Of a stretch of DNA of 64,000 bases, positions 32,422 through 45,336 are shown piece after piece. A model generated the notes under the pieces. It saw only the letters and a program-made list of their open reading frames with translations, had not been told where the DNA came from and did not search any database. A program made the position numbers and the translations under genes. This DNA comes from Fusarium oxysporum f. sp. lycopersici 4287 (taxonomy: Eukaryota; Ascomycota; Sordariomycetes; Hypocreales; Nectriaceae): positions 1,676,309 through 1,740,308 of the forward strand of contig NC_030992.1 of NCBI RefSeq assembly GCF_000149955.1. Direction: 5' to 3'. Position 1 is the stretch's first letter. Each line of letters opens with the position of its first letter.

Positions 32422-35400
32422 GGCTTTTATTAGATAAAAGGCTTTTAAAACTTTTGCTTCGCGGCAACGATGTTGGAACGGTTTGGTGTTGGCATGCTGG
32501 CTGCCATCGGACACAGGAAGCAGGGTTTTGGGACAGTTGCGGAACACAACAGGAACAGGTCAGACGGTAGTCCGAGACATGCAAGTAGGGAGGCGACGCG
32601 CTTGAAGAATGTCGGGTCTTAAGCAGAGCGACAGTTGGGAGCGGCTTCGAACGCGAACTAGCACCCGAACATAATCGCAAACGTGGCTTACAGAGTTGCG
32701 TTGAGTGTCGAGCGCGACAGTCGAGTGCGCATACTGGGACGAGATGGGCGCAGTAAGAAATGTCGAGTTGTAATCACGTCAAAGTCGGCACATGAAATGA
32801 CGGTGATCTTTAGTTCCAGTCACTACTGACGGAGATCAAAGGAAGAATGCCAGAGATGGAACAGGGACGAGGAAATGAGGTGAGGTGAGATGACGAGAGA
32901 ATTGGAGAGACACTGATTGAGGAACAAGAGTACCTAGGGGACCTTACCTAGATGACGGGAGAGTGGAGGAACCCAGCCATGGAAGCCCAGAAGAAGCAAG
33001 TCTTGTCTAGCCTGTCAAGGATCAAGAAGGAGGGGGCACCTGCGGGACACGCTAAAGGGCGAGTTTCTAGCAGCCCTCAGTGGTCTCGAAGACATATCCA
33101 GTGGCCACAGTGATGCATTTCACGACCTGCAGTGGCCCAGCGGCCCGGGCCAACAGGCGCGCTTCCTTCCCTCACTCCACTCCACCCCACCCCACTCCAC
33201 GTTCAATGAGGTCGAGTCACCCAGTGCAGGAAGGAGCGAGTCGTCGAGCCCTTCCATTCTCAGTGAGGATTGGCGGTTCTGGTTTCTGACACTGGACCAC
33301 TGACGCAACCTCAAACTGGGGGCCATTGTTTAAGTTTGAGGTGCCATTGGATTGATCCAACTCGTTTTCTGAGTGCTAAATCTGGATCTCTATTTCGAGT
33401 TGCAGTCTCTTAGCTTACTGCTTCATGCGCAGGAAATTCAATGCAATAATGGGCGTGTTAGGGCTGTACAGTCCACACTATCGTAGCACAAATGCCGAGT
33501 CTTATGAGGGGCCAACTGAATAAGCGGATAGGATCTTGCTAGAGCGTGTAGATGTTTAAGGGTGCTTCCACATACGCAAGGGATGACATTGAGTTCTTTG
33601 TCTGTAGCTCGGCAAAGCTGGGTTGTGCCGTTATGGACGTTCTATTGGACAGAGTCAGGCGTCTCAGTCAAAGCCTAGAACTCGAGGCGCTTTCTCATAC
33701 TGTGAGACTGTGCGATGAGTCGAAAGTTGAATGGATGTCGTGAAGGTGAACTTTAGGCAGATGCTTTCAACTCTGTAGGTATGGTATGAAGCCTCAGAGC
33801 TCAGAGGCGAGACTGGCTACCTAGGGAGTGCAAGAAAACGACAGAATGCATCGTGGGACTGAAAATATTAATAACAGAGTACTTCTAAATAACCTTATTG
33901 TCTTGTGATACGAGGGGGAACCATGAAGGAATAGTATCCGTTTGCGGTAAAACGAGCAGTTCATACTACATATTTCTTGAGGCCGAGGTTTGTCGTTAGT
34001 AGAGGTCCGGTATTGGTTTTATATGATGTTTTGATTCCGTCTTTCTCTTGTATTCACACGCCTTCCCTTAATTGCCGAAGAACGAAAAATGCAAGGATCA
34101 TAGCCTGATCAAGAGTGCAGGAAGAATAGCAAAGTGCCCCGCTCATATCGTTTGTGTGGTGGAATAAGTAGTCCCAATCAAGGTTGTCCAGGTTGATGGC
34201 TGGCTGAATGTCTCTTTGACAATATTCCAAGTCTTGATTTGGGATTCAATGGCGATCCAATACTATTGGATTCCTCAGGTCGGTTGCCCCTAGCATTCGT
34301 GTGTTCGTCCTCTATATTCCCTTTCAATGGATCTTTCCCACCATGCCGCCTGAATCGCAGTTGTGGAAGTCAACTTGAGTGCTTAGCATGACACCACCAT
34401 CAAGTTTCTCATGTTTTCGGGGACAAATCCGCCGTGAATGGCAACCCAGCTTGGGTTTCTGCACGCCAGCATAAGTGTGGCCTTGACCGGCCATTCAGGA
34501 TCCAAAGCACCTCTCCCACCCCGTTCACTCGCCTGCCTTTGCATGTCAGGATAATCGAATCATAATCATTTGCTGCAAGTCGTGCAGCCAGAGCGATTAC
34601 CAGCCTTTTTTCTTCTTCTTTTTCTTCTTCTTTTCAATCTTGCGTCTTATCATGGACTAATAAGATAGGCAGGTAATTCGGCTTACTGCGTATATCCATT
34701 GACTCTTGCATGGGTAGATTGTCAAATGTCTGAGCCTGCACTTAATTCTACACATGAATTTGAATGAATAACTGATGCTCAGTCAACTCGCCGTGACCAA
34801 GTTACCATTTTATTGACAGGGCCCAGACATGCTCGATGCACTCCTTAGGAGTGCAGGCTCTAACAAATAGTCTCGACAGGTTTTAAGACGTCGGCCTCAC
34901 ACGTCTCAGATTCAGCCCCGCAAGTGGACGTCGGCGTAGCTGATTGATGAGCTCATGCAAATGATTTTGATCGATATGATATCACAAGGACTCTCTGTGC
35001 CTGACTACTTTTTTTTTAGTTCCTACCCCTGTGTCTCGTAAGCGATGTTTACTGTGATCAAAACCCCTATGGCCTTGCGTGGATGACTGCTGTGAGAGGC
35101 GCTCACCTGGAACATATAAGAGCGATATTACCTCAGGCATACGAAGCTTTGTTCTCGATACATTAAGAACACAACGTCACGATAGAATGGGAGGCTACAG
35201 TAGTGTGTGTGCGGTGCGGTATATCCAAATATGCCCAAAAACAGTATTCATGATATTAAGTGGTCGTTCCACGCCTATGAATACCATACTGCCTAGGTAG
35301 CCAAGATGATGTGTCATATCAACTAATAGACTACGTACTAGAAGGAGATTATAATTAAGTCATACGTGCCTATGAATAGGTATTCAGTGCATAAAACCTA

Positions 35401-35714
35401 CAGGCTTACTGAAAGGCACAGGTGATCTTAGCTATCCCCAGAGGTTGAATAATGTAATATCCTAGAATATAACTTCCAACATTATGCATATAATAATTAT
35501 GATTATTCAAGCAGTGCATTTTTTAGTATATTGGCAATCGAGTCGACTACCCTGTAGCCATCCCCAGACCCTCTACCAATTTTCTCCACAACTCTCCCCT
35601 GTAAAAATTCTTTCTTGGCACGCACTGTTAGTGCCGTGTTAGGAGCGGGATTTTCTGCAGGCCACGCGACCACACAAAACTGCGGGGATGCTATCGGCTC
35701 CCTAACAGCAGTTT

Positions 35715-36107
35715 TCAGAGAAGGAATTTTGGAGAGTTCGCCTTCTCTGACAACACCTTTGTCGGATCTAATGGCGGCACCTCAGAACCAGAACGCCTTA
35801 GATATCGGAGGACGATGCCCATGGCATCGGTAGCGACATCCTCCCGATCAACGACGCCGATTGCGATGGGTTTTTCTCCTTTGAAGGCAAGCCGCACCGT
35901 CGGCCTCTGATTCCTTCCCGAGGTTTTTCCCTGCCGCCGCGACAGTCGACTACGAGCTACAACTTGGTTACTGGAGATTGTGGACTGCGTCGGCAGATGT
36001 AGTGATGCGCGAGAGAATTCTGGTCGGTGGAAAAAGTTCGACAATAGATTGCCCCCGAACCCGCTGACGGGTGACGGGCTTGAGAAATACAGCACCTTTT
36101 GTGCCAT
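35715..36107 (-). CDS. Unrecognised 130-codon open reading frame
   Basis: A single frame begins MAQKVLYFSSPSPVSGFGG and ends KANSPKFLL. The middle is basic (RSRLSRRQGKTSGRNQRP), followed by a more ordered-looking stretch, TVRLAFKGEKPIAIGVVDRE. It stands out because it sits in an island more GC-rich than its surroundings. I recognise no family. It could be a decayed gene fragment, a lineage-specific gene or a chance frame. Confidence 0.22.
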   Translation of the reverse strand: MAQKVLYFSSPSPVSGFGGNLLSNFFHRPEFSRASLHLPTQSTISSNQVVARSRLSRRQGKTSGRNQRPTVRLAFKGEKPIAIGVVDREDVATDAMGIVLRYLRRSGSEVPPLDPTKVLSEKANSPKFLL

Positions 36108-36220
36108 TGGTATGCTGGATGGTGAAGGAAGCGGGGTTTCCCTGTACCTAGCTAGCTCAGCACGTCTTTTGCTCCAGTAGGAGATCTGGCTTCGTTACAG
36201 CCACCCAGACGAAAAATATA

Positions 36221-36253
36221 CAAACAAACAAACAAACAAACAAACAAACAAAC
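36221..36253 (+). repeat. (CAAA)n microsatellite
   Basis: About eight perfect tetranucleotide units inside the gene-poor region. A simple repeat with no evident neighbour gene. Confidence 0.95.
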
Positions 36254-39156
36254 CAATTTTCTCCAGAAGCTTGCAAAGGTCTCAACATATATTGAAGCGT
36301 ATACTCAGCACCACGACGTAGTAGGCGAGATATCCGACAACCTGTAAGTTTGCATGTGGAGTCATACACTTGTAGTTGAGCGATCGTCCTGTTGGAACAT
36401 ACAACAAGCCCGGAAGGTTTCTGTACTGAGCAGGCGCTGATAAAACAAGCAGATGGAAATCGTTGTATCTTGTATGAGTAATTAAGGACATAGAAGAGTA
36501 AACAAAATTGCATCAAGAAGATGAGACGTACGCCCACCGCTGTATATTGACCTCGGTGTATGAAGCGAAATAACGAGAACTGCCTTCAGTTCACCGTATT
36601 TAGATACCAGAAGACCATCTACCAGCCATCACAGCGGCATCCATGTGACAGTATACAAAACCACATAGTTTGGGACGAGGAATGATTTGCCAGGTTTGCC
36701 TAAACTCGCCGATAAATCACGTGCGAGAATGAGAAAATCATTGTTATCACAAACCTCATCTCACCGTAGCGGAGCGGCACAAATTTCTTCATGCAGCACC
36801 ACAGATCAACACTTGAACCAAACGCTTCCTTGCTCCAGCTCTTAGACCACTCACTATTTGCAAGGCTCGAGCGTCATGGCAGTACGCCGAAAGGGCTGCT
36901 CGGGTTGATAGACCCCCACTCACTGGTGCAGCCTGGGCCAAATCGACAGGGCAGCTCGATAAGCTTAGAGTGCAAGCAGGATGATTATGCAGAGCTTTTC
37001 CAGTCGCTGGACTCAACAGCAAATCCCCGCAACGAAGGATTCTGGCCAGGAATTCGCTCCCACGAGATCTTGAGATCCAGAAGGGTCACCGACCACTGTG
37101 TTGGCCACCAGCGCGTTTGATATCTGTTCTTGCTCACAATGGGCCGATTATCGTAAGAATCGAGGTTCAGCCTGATCTTGCAGTAACTGCGTGCGGGGAT
37201 AAGGTGCGCTGATGGCGACAAAGATACGAGCCGCCGTCAGATTCGTATGGCCAGCCTAGTTAATTCCCTCAACTTGGGTATCGTGCCTTGCTGTCTAGTT
37301 CTGTCCTGGCCATACCCGCAGAATGTTGACGCACCGATGTCACCTGAATAAAGGCTAGACGAACAGCTCACGTTATGTGGCGTTTGCGAACCGATGGTGA
37401 AGTCAAACCTACTGTTCATCACGGACTTCTCCATGGACCGATTCCTACAATAGAGCCGGAGGGCCCTGTTGCGAATCCGAACGGAGGCTTGCACGTTATA
37501 TTTATCAACGTCGCCAGGTCCAAGTTCCCTAAAGCTTACTGGTAGATGGAGCCTGACGCTAAAATCTGAGGCTGAGTTCCGATGAGGCTGTGGCTAAGAT
37601 GCTAAGGGCAAGCCACAAAACCCTAGGTCCCGACGGGTAACTTTGAAGCTGGTAAAGTTTGCACAACCTTGGCAACGTTACTCCGAGAAAGTTTTTGCTA
37701 GCATACTACGCACCCCTGCCAATGAGAGTTGCCGAGCCAGTGACTGTCGCCGGTTTTTTTCTTCTTTTTCTAAAGATACTGCAAGGGAAAGAAAGGGTGT
37801 GATCGATACGAATCAGCAAACTGATATCGAATTGATGTCCGAATGGAGATGGAACAGACGGCCGCACCTTGTAAAAGGAAGGGCAAAGAGAGGGAACAAA
37901 GAGGGCTATTGGCTACTGGGTTATTGGTAATGGTCACTTGCCTACTGAGTCACAATCACTCAGCAATTGGTCGTGTTCTTGATTTGCATGGATGATGACA
38001 AGAACCGATCCATCTCCAGACTGCATCACTCAATCATCCGATTATAGGTCACCCATGGAGATCTGTTTGGGGGATCCAATAATCCAAAATTGGATTCGGA
38101 GCACGAGATTCGGAAGTTTATCCACGATGAAGTCATCGGACACTGGAGGCCGTTGAAACATTCCAGCTATTTCGGTTGTTTCTACCAGCAATCCGGGGAC
38201 CTGCTCTGAGGCTCAGCTCAGATGGGCGGGCTCCACGCTCGTGGCCCGGCAACCCCGGCGCTGGGCACTGGGCATGTGGCGGACCGCTAGCTTGGGCAAA
38301 GAACGCCATTTTCCAAGAATAGCCCTTGTCAATTCTTGATGGCAGCCTTACACATCTGATTGACCCGACGTTACGTCCGCCATCGTCAACTGGATGTTTA
38401 AGCTTTCTCACGAGATCGAATCGTTACATGCTGACATAGCCACACATGCGCGTAGGGTTCTGATTATGCCACTCCGTCCTGGACCCTCCGGTCGCTTTAC
38501 GAAATTCTCCAACAGGGGTGCATTGCCAAGTCTTTGGATCGCTCTTGACGGTCAGGTCAAGACAAAATTTGAAATTGTAAGCTTGGTGAGCCCAACAGCT
38601 ATCACCGTGGGTCCTGTATGCAGAGATTTGCTCTAGACTTTGCTAGGTGCAGCTGTGGACATGGCATGGCCCGCTGCTGGTTGACGATAACGAGAGCCAA
38701 GGAAGCAACATGGCTCTTTTGGGTCTGTCTTCCTCTTTGGGACATGGGGGGAGTGCCGTGAATGGTGGTTAGCAGCTGTCAGCAATACGGAGATCCAGGG
38801 TCTTGGCACCAGACAACCCACACCTCGTATCCATATCGCCATTTTCAACAGCCACTTCGCCATGGGCTTATCATCAGCCCTGCTCACAAGAGCTAGTCCC
38901 GTCATTGGCTTGGAATAGAATCGAATTGACGAAGACTTTAGTCGGCTCCGCTCTATCTCGCTTACCTACCCAACAAATTAGGCCACCAAGTCGATGAGAT
39001 ATAAGAAATGCTCTGCCTCGCCTCCAGCCCCTTCTCTCATCATCTTATACACCATCGTCTTTCGTTCAAAGATTAGCTCTGTCGATCTAGGATCTAGATA
39101 CCTTGACAAAGTACATTCGTTTAAACAAGCACAACCACTAAACACCAACCACTATC

Positions 39157-40009
39157 ATGAGGTCTTCAGGAATCATCGTCGCTGCTGCGGCTGCTGTCGC
39201 CAACGCTCACTACGAGAACGTAAGTTGCAATGGATACTATGCATATTTCGAAACTTGTACTGACTTACATGGCTTAGCCTCACGTCGGCTTCACTACTGT
39301 CTACGCCCATCCAGCCAACGTTACCAAGACTACTGAGTACACTACCAGCACGGTCTACAGCACCAAGACCTATACCATCACTCAGTGCCCCCCTACTGTT
39401 GTCGACTGCCCCGTGGGCCATGTCACTACCGAGACCATCGCCGTTTCCACAACTGTCTGCCCTGTCACTGAAGTCCCTACTGAGCCCAGCAAGCCTCACG
39501 AGCCTGTTTACCCCAACCCTACTGAGCCCAAGCCTCATGAGCCTGTACCTACTCACCCGGGTCAGGATGTTATCACCAAGACTCAGACCTACGCCTACCC
39601 TCATCCTACCAACCCTGGCCAGAGCGTGACCAAGACCATCACTTACACCGTCCCCAAGGACCATGGCCACAACGCTACTGCTGTCAACCCTCCTCCTCAT
39701 ACCTATCACCCTGTTCCTACTGGTGGTGCTCCCGTCTACCATAATGGAACCACTCCCGGTTATCCCGGTAACCATGGTGGAAAGACTCCTCAGGGTGAGG
39801 AGAGCGGCAACGACGATGGCACTGACAACGGTTCCCATGGCGGCAGCAGCAGCGGCAGCAAGGGAGGCAACGGTGGCTCCGAATCGGAGGACCACGAGCC
39901 TTCCACATCCTCTGATGTCCCTGAGACTGTCCAAAATGCTGGGGCTCACATGAACGCCGTCACTGGCCTGCTCGCCATCGTTGGCTTCGCCGCCGCCTAT
40001 CTGATCTAA
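39157..40009 (+). CDS. Secreted GPI-anchored cell-wall protein
   Basis: Exons are 39157-39219 and 39278-40009 (795 nt, 264 aa) with one 58-bp intron. A signal peptide ([17 protein letters not shown]) is followed by a Thr/Val/Tyr-rich region with [19 protein letters not shown] and [15 protein letters not shown], a pattern seen in fungal wall proteins. Next comes a Pro-rich stretch with EPxKPHEPV-type repeats, and then a Gly/Ser/Asn-rich stalk. A C-terminal hydrophobic tail ([17 protein letters not shown]) with small residues before it is a typical GPI-attachment signal. NVT, NAT and NGT are N-glycosylation sites. It resembles clock-controlled CCG-6-like wall proteins, but I give no symbol. It is probably structural; no enzymatic motif is seen. 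Confidence 0.85.
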
Positions 40010-40551
40010 GATGGACAATTTTTGGTCTGCTGACCACAACACTTTTATAAACTTCTTACGATCCTTACATGATGCATGAAAGCATGGCATTTGGGCATGA
40101 TTTGATTTTGTTTGCGAAAGCGAACGGCGTTTACAAACAGGGGTTATTTCCGCTACGGATACCAATGGATTGGGCCTAGCGATGACGGGATTGGGGATGC
40201 ATTATATGAGATCCGAAAGCACATGCACACGACTTATATACTAATTTCTACATTTAATACTAGCGACCATTCATTTAGACTAGACTTTGATTCACATTAT
40301 ACCAAAAAAGGGTGCTTTTTTTATTTTTTATTTTTTATAAAAAATATATATAGACGGTTGCTAAGACACATATACTATTCCACAGTTCTATTGACCTCGA
40401 TTTGTTGCACTAAAGCAAGACTTATCATGACCCTAATTATCTGAAACATAAAATCATTATTAGGTTTGAAGATATGGAATACTGTCTAGCATTTTGGTCC
40501 AATGTCCAAGCATTCGGTAAATATGAAACCCATAGCCCAAACGGCTCAGTG
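40010..40551. other. Convergent 3' region between GPI protein and F-box genes
   Basis: This 542 bp includes a T/A-rich low-complexity stretch (about 40303-40352). No gene was found. Confidence 0.6.
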
Positions 40552-41079
40552 CTATGCTTTGCTGCAGATCGCATTGAAAACCCAAGCCTGTGGTACGTCT
40601 TCTTCGTTTTCACACTCGCTCATATAACTCAAATAAAGTGCATATCGAAACAGAACCTCCCTCAACTCCTCTTTGCGTATGCTTATCCCCACTCCGGTCT
40701 GCCAGTTATCTATATCCAACTTGACCCCATTTGCACCCATTTCCACAGCCCATGACTGCCCACGCAAGCCAGCCCACAGCGCCATTAGAAACGATTCGTC
40801 AACGTGTAGGTTCTGTGGCACGCTGCATCTTGGTGACCAGATAGACGGTCGTCGACGGCGTCGTTCTGGGTCTCGCGCGATCGTTACAAGAGTGTCTTGA
40901 GCAACGACCGGATCAAGAAATGATACAAGGACTTCGAAGGTTCGCTTTGCAAGTATGGTGTTGAAGATCCGGGATGTCAGGCGGACTTGCTTAATAGCCG
41001 GGGCTTGGAGGTTGTCAAGGATCTGGATGATGATTTCTGTGGGGAGCGTTTCCATTGTAACGGATCGCAAGGGAGCCAT
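40552..41079 (-). CDS. Small F-box domain protein
   Basis: A single-exon frame of 175 aa. Residues about 9-50 (METLPTEIIIQILDNLQAPA, IKQVRLTSRIFNTILAK) fit the F-box consensus, which binds Skp1 in SCF ubiquitin ligases. The rest (WAGLRGQSWAVEMGANGVK, ELREVLFRYALYLSYMSE) is alpha-helical with no repeat domain such as LRR or WD40, as is common in fungal F-box proteins. The substrate cannot be guessed. It is shorter than most F-box proteins and may be a truncated family member. The start could also be Met9. Confidence 0.7.
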   Translation of the reverse strand: MAPLRSVTMETLPTEIIIQILDNLQAPAIKQVRLTSRIFNTILAKRTFEVLVSFLDPVVAQDTLVTIARDPERRRRRPSIWSPRCSVPQNLHVDESFLMALWAGLRGQSWAVEMGANGVKLDIDNWQTGVGISIRKEELREVLFRYALYLSYMSECENEEDVPQAWVFNAICSKA

Positions 41080-41499
41080 CGTAAAAGGTTCAATACTGTG
41101 TCGTCAAGTACGCGGAGTGAGTGAAGACGAGGGTAATGAAAAATAGAAGCGGCGACCTTCACGATAACGAATGGCTATGTCTTGCTCTATGTACCTCCCT
41201 ATTTGCGAATAATCTTCCGACCTGATGTCTTGCCCGTCCTACAAACTCCCAATCCGTAAAGGTTCTCATGTGAGACAGCCAACAGAGTCAACGTAGATCC
41301 ACCAATTTGGTCAGGTACAAGAGAGCCAATTGGTTCGTAAGGGTTCTCGTAAGGCTTGCGGGGACCGTAAGCCGACCAGACTGACTGTGCTTTTAGTCTG
41401 CCGGTATGCGAAGTGTAAGATGCCATATTTAACTGTACTCGACTAGTGTTTTGTTTCCTTGACTTCGGGTTACATTCATCACTTCTTCGAAGAACCACT
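41080..41499. other. Region between F-box and HD-domain genes
   Basis: This 420 bp carries the F-box promoter and the HD-gene 3' UTR on the minus strand. A 99-codon frame (41199-41498) starts directly after the HD stop; it has no domain and I do not call it a gene. Confidence 0.5.
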
Positions 41500-42123
41500 T
41501 TACTCGCTAGTCTCCTCTTGCCACCATGCCTTCATTAAACGTAACCTCTCCGTCCTCTCCCTAGCCATCCTCCTCCCCTCCTCTGTTTTCATCATGCCCT
41601 CAAGCAACAGGAGCTTGTCATCAAAATGCTCCATAGTGTTCTCCAACGTCCGACTCTTGGCACCTCCAAATGCGAACGTCCTCGCAATACCTACGGCGCC
41701 AATGGCATCTAGGCGGTCGGCATCCTGAACAACGGCCAGCTCCGGATACTTGTCCACAAGAGCCCGCGTCCGCGCTGGGTCCTTAACCTCGGAGGAGTAG
41801 CTGACGCCGAGGCAGATGGCCTGGACGGTGTCGGCAAGGGTCTGCGGTGCACCGAAGGACATGAGCACGGATGCTACCATGCGAGAAGGGTCCTCGCCAG
41901 GGCGGAGGTACTTCTTGTCGCCAACGTCGTGGAGCAGTGCGGCCAGCGTGACCAAATCTTGGCGTGTTGAAGGGGTATGAGACTGGATATGCTGCGAGAG
42001 ACGGAGGACACGCTTGATGTGGTTGAAGTCGTGCGATGCGTCATAATTGGACATATATTCCTCAACGTAGTTTTTCACTTTGCCAACAAGGGCGTCATCA
42101 ACTGACAAGTCTTCGATAGTCAT
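41500..42123 (-). CDS. HD-domain metal-dependent phosphohydrolase
   Basis: A single-exon gene of 207 aa. The HD superfamily metal ligands are visible: His31/His35 in [15 protein letters not shown], the His65-Asp66 doublet in [12 protein letters not shown], and Asp136 in [16 protein letters not shown]. This pattern matches the YedJ/YpgQ type of small HD hydrolases, some of which cleave nucleotide phosphates; the physiological substrate of fungal members is not established to my knowledge. No signal peptide, so probably cytosolic. Length is normal for the family. Confidence 0.88.
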   Translation of the reverse strand: MTIEDLSVDDALVGKVKNYVEEYMSNYDASHDFNHIKRVLRLSQHIQSHTPSTRQDLVTLAALLHDVGDKKYLRPGEDPSRMVASVLMSFGAPQTLADTVQAICLGVSYSSEVKDPARTRALVDKYPELAVVQDADRLDAIGAVGIARTFAFGGAKSRTLENTMEHFDDKLLLLEGMMKTEEGRRMARERTERLRLMKAWWQEETSE

Positions 42124-45100
42124 TGTGTGAAGTCTGCGACCTGAGATTGTCCTGAGGATGACTGAAGCACGTAACGGTGGAGGATCGAAATGAAGACACT
42201 AAAATTCTATGCCATGAAAACTGACCCTAAACACGATATGGAACTCCTACCAGCCTTTGTAACCAGCACTCTGATTTGAGTATCCACTGCAAGGACCATA
42301 TAATGCAATCTTTAGGAGGGAAGTTCAAACAGATGCCTGAGGTCGAGTATATGACGCTTGTCCAGAGAATGTGAGACGCGATGGCCCGACGCGTTAAATG
42401 AAGGATGATCTGGAAACAAAACGGGTCTCCACGTGACAGGCCACTGGATTTCCAATTTGGACTCAGTATTGCATTGAGAAGTTCTCTGATATACCTCATA
42501 AATGAAGTCATCTGTGTTTCATTTCTGTCAGACAAAACATTCGACAGAGGTCTTGAACAAATCTCGTGATTCTCTGATGATTGCTAGTATCTACATTCAT
42601 TCTTCTATTTCTTTTGAGAAATATGATTCAATGGGAACAAAGTTTTTGCCTGGAGTTGAAGCCCTTTGTCCACATTTCACCGCTTGCCCGCCTACCTATC
42701 TATATGTACCTAGTCAGGGTACAGTTGTATATGAGTGCATGATTATCAACTTGTCCCACGGTATAGGCATTGACTGAGCTGAAACATGATTCAAATGTCT
42801 AATAATAGACATTCCAGTATGCTGTCAAATCCTATCATTACTCGTTACTTGTAGGCTGCTATGATTATGCTAGATACACTGGATCTATGCCATGCAGCAT
42901 ATCGATGGTGGGTATTATTCTTCATGCACCTCAAGACAAAAACATGTCGATACGAGCGAAAAATTGTCATCTGAGAGAAAGTTCGTGGCATGCAAGACCA
43001 TCTGAGTGTAACCTTTTGTCAAGTGATTGGCACGCTCTGTAGGAAAGTCGTGTGCTATACTGTCGATACAGTATCAATTAGAACGACAAAAGCCCAGACT
43101 CACTGCTCGACATACCGATCACCCATTCGATCAAGCAGAGGAAAGGTCACGCTCTGACCGAGGTTCCGCAACGGGGAACCTTCATCTGTATCATGGAGTC
43201 CCCCTCCTTCAACAGGCAGCCATCACAGGGAACGACTTGATTGCCCTGGCCTCTCGCGGTGTCAGAAGACTTACCTAAGTACCTTGGTAATTATATTAGG
43301 GTAAAAGAATAAACTGGTCAAAGTGCCTGCTAACTTTACAATGAATTATATTAATACAGCCTGAGCCTTTTTGTCATTTAAGTCTTCAGTCCTTAGTTTC
43401 TGCCGGTCCCTAGCCTGGTAAATAGAGCGGTGGTGGGTGACTTCGTGTAAGTGTGACGGACCTCACATACCCGCCGAAGCTAAAAAGCATAGCATGCATA
43501 GATATGGATATGAGAGGACCGATGCTACCGATGCTAGACCCGGGAAGGTAGAAGGCATCGGGCACACGCGGACGGGCCGTAGAGGGCGAGATGGAGAAAG
43601 CAGGCTTAGACCCATTATGCTTATCGCATGGGCATCTGGCTTGGCATATTTTATTTTGTCTGTGAGTCAAGGTCATATACCTCAATGATGGCCGTGGCTT
43701 GTTATCAGAGATTTCTGTCTGCATAGGAATGAGGAGCCCTTCGGGGATGTGAGCAGAGGTGGCTGGATACGGGGATACAGATAGACGAGGCCTCGATATG
43801 TACTGTATGTACCTTGTAGGGGAAGGCCACCGCCAATTCGCATGTCTCTCTTCTGGGCCATGTACTCTGTAAGTGTAGCGCAGACGCGGCAAATCCACAC
43901 TACCATTGTCGACTTGCATCTGAAGCGTGATATGGCGTACATACTACCGCCAATACGACAACAGCGGAGCATAAAGTTCCGCCGTGATTCTGAGAGCAAT
44001 CCATCTAGTGAGTCAATTCCTGACTCGTCCAATTCTTCAAGCCGGCCGCATGAACTTGAGGGTTGCACTACAGTTCGCCCGACTAGAGAGCGGCCCAATA
44101 ACGGCCAGAGATATCGAGCGGTGCAGTGCAAGTCAAAGGCAGAACATTCCGGCAGATGCGAGGCAAGGCGATGCGATGTGCGATGAGCTCAGGCCTTGCA
44201 TGATCCATAGATTTCAATGTGCTGCTGAGGCCACGAGAGCCGACAAATCTGGTGTCTAGACCATACAAGAAATGACACTGATGTTGCGTCCTTGCATGGC
44301 TGAAATGCAAGTGGTTGATGTGAGATGTGGTTGACGACTGTTGGTAATTGGCCGGGCTGCAGCGTGACGAGAGGTTGAATCTAGCGGTGCCACAAGGCCA
44401 ATGACGACGTTGGAATAGACGCTCTACGGGGGTCGCTCTTTGGGCCTATTTAGCGGTAAGGGGCTTCTGATTGGCGCAGTGTTTCTCCCCGCTCTGGACG
44501 GGCTGTCTGCCTTCTGGGGCTGCTTCTAAATATCGCAGCATTTAGCATGGGTTGGGCTCCACTATTGATGCACGCACTTACTTGATCCACACTTGCTTAA
44601 CCGCCCACGCTTGTCCCGGGAGGGAAGAGGGAACCGTTCAATTGTGATGGGTCGAGTGATAGTAGATGACATGAACTCGGCATTTCCTTGTCTGCAGTCC
44701 GTGATTGGTTGTCTCTGCAATTGAAGAGTCCTTGTTTCTTGTAAATTTGTGCGTGTGCGTATGTGTATGTGTGTGTGTAATTCGTAATTCACACGGCAAC
44801 AGATGTTATTGACATTGGGTCCATCACAATTATCCATCCACATGATGATGGATATTGGATCCATGCAAAATGGCTGTGGCCGCTGTACACGGCCGTTCCT
44901 TATAAACAGGACCAACACCCGCCCCCAAAGCCTCTCTTCTTTTTTTTTCTCTTCTTCTTCAGCAAGTCCTATTCAATCGCAAATCCTGTTTTTGTTCTTG
45001 GGTCTCTTACCCTTCCCCCTTTGTGTTTTCGTTTGTTCACCGTGGAGCCGGTCTCTACTACTATCATTCTAATTTTCGTTGTCTCTAATCAAAGATATCC

Positions 45101-45336
45101 GCCAACTCCAAAGCTTACTCAATAAGTTGCTGGCCAGCTTAGAGACATCAACCTTTAACGATTATCCTGTTTTTTTTTTGCTCGTCCCGCCTGTTATAAT
45201 CATCTAATTACAGAAATCACGGATTTCACTTGCTCGCGCCAACTATCAAACAATATTGCATTGATCAAACTTTCATTGTTCGCATCATCGACTCACCAAA
45301 CAACTCAAACGCATAATTGAATCAAATAAAAGCAAA
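42124..45336. promoter_or_regulatory. Divergent 3.2-kb region between HD and CBM48 genes
   Basis: No gene I can support. Several 110-170-codon frames at 43410-44259 overlap on opposite strands, mirror each other and lack any domain. A TATAAA at 44901-44906 is followed by a strong pyrimidine-rich leader up to the CBM48 gene start, suggesting transcription begins near 44930 with a leader of about 400 nt. GT-rich simple sequence occurs at about 44750-44780, and TAGGTA-type motifs at about 42690 and 43272. Confidence 0.45.

Larger units (their letters stand above)
32422..39156. other. 6.7-kb gene-poor region
   Basis: This lies between the divergent starts of the disordered protein and the GPI-anchored protein. 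I find no gene I can support. It holds TAGGTA-type motifs (about 32930, 33818, 35294 and 36148), a CT-rich run near 34605-34640, a (CAAA)n repeat (36221-36253) and an isolated GC-richer stretch near 35600-36170 with a 130-codon minus-strand frame, listed separately. The 35280-35520 part is AT-rich. Confidence 0.5.

Noticed and set aside
41199..41498. 99-codon minus-strand frame just downstream of the HD gene
   Set aside because: Begins two bases past the HD stop codon in its likely 3' UTR and has no recognisable domain.
43410..44259. Several 110-170-codon frames on both strands
   Set aside because: They overlap each other on opposite strands, have no domain, no plausible leader and no splice continuation.
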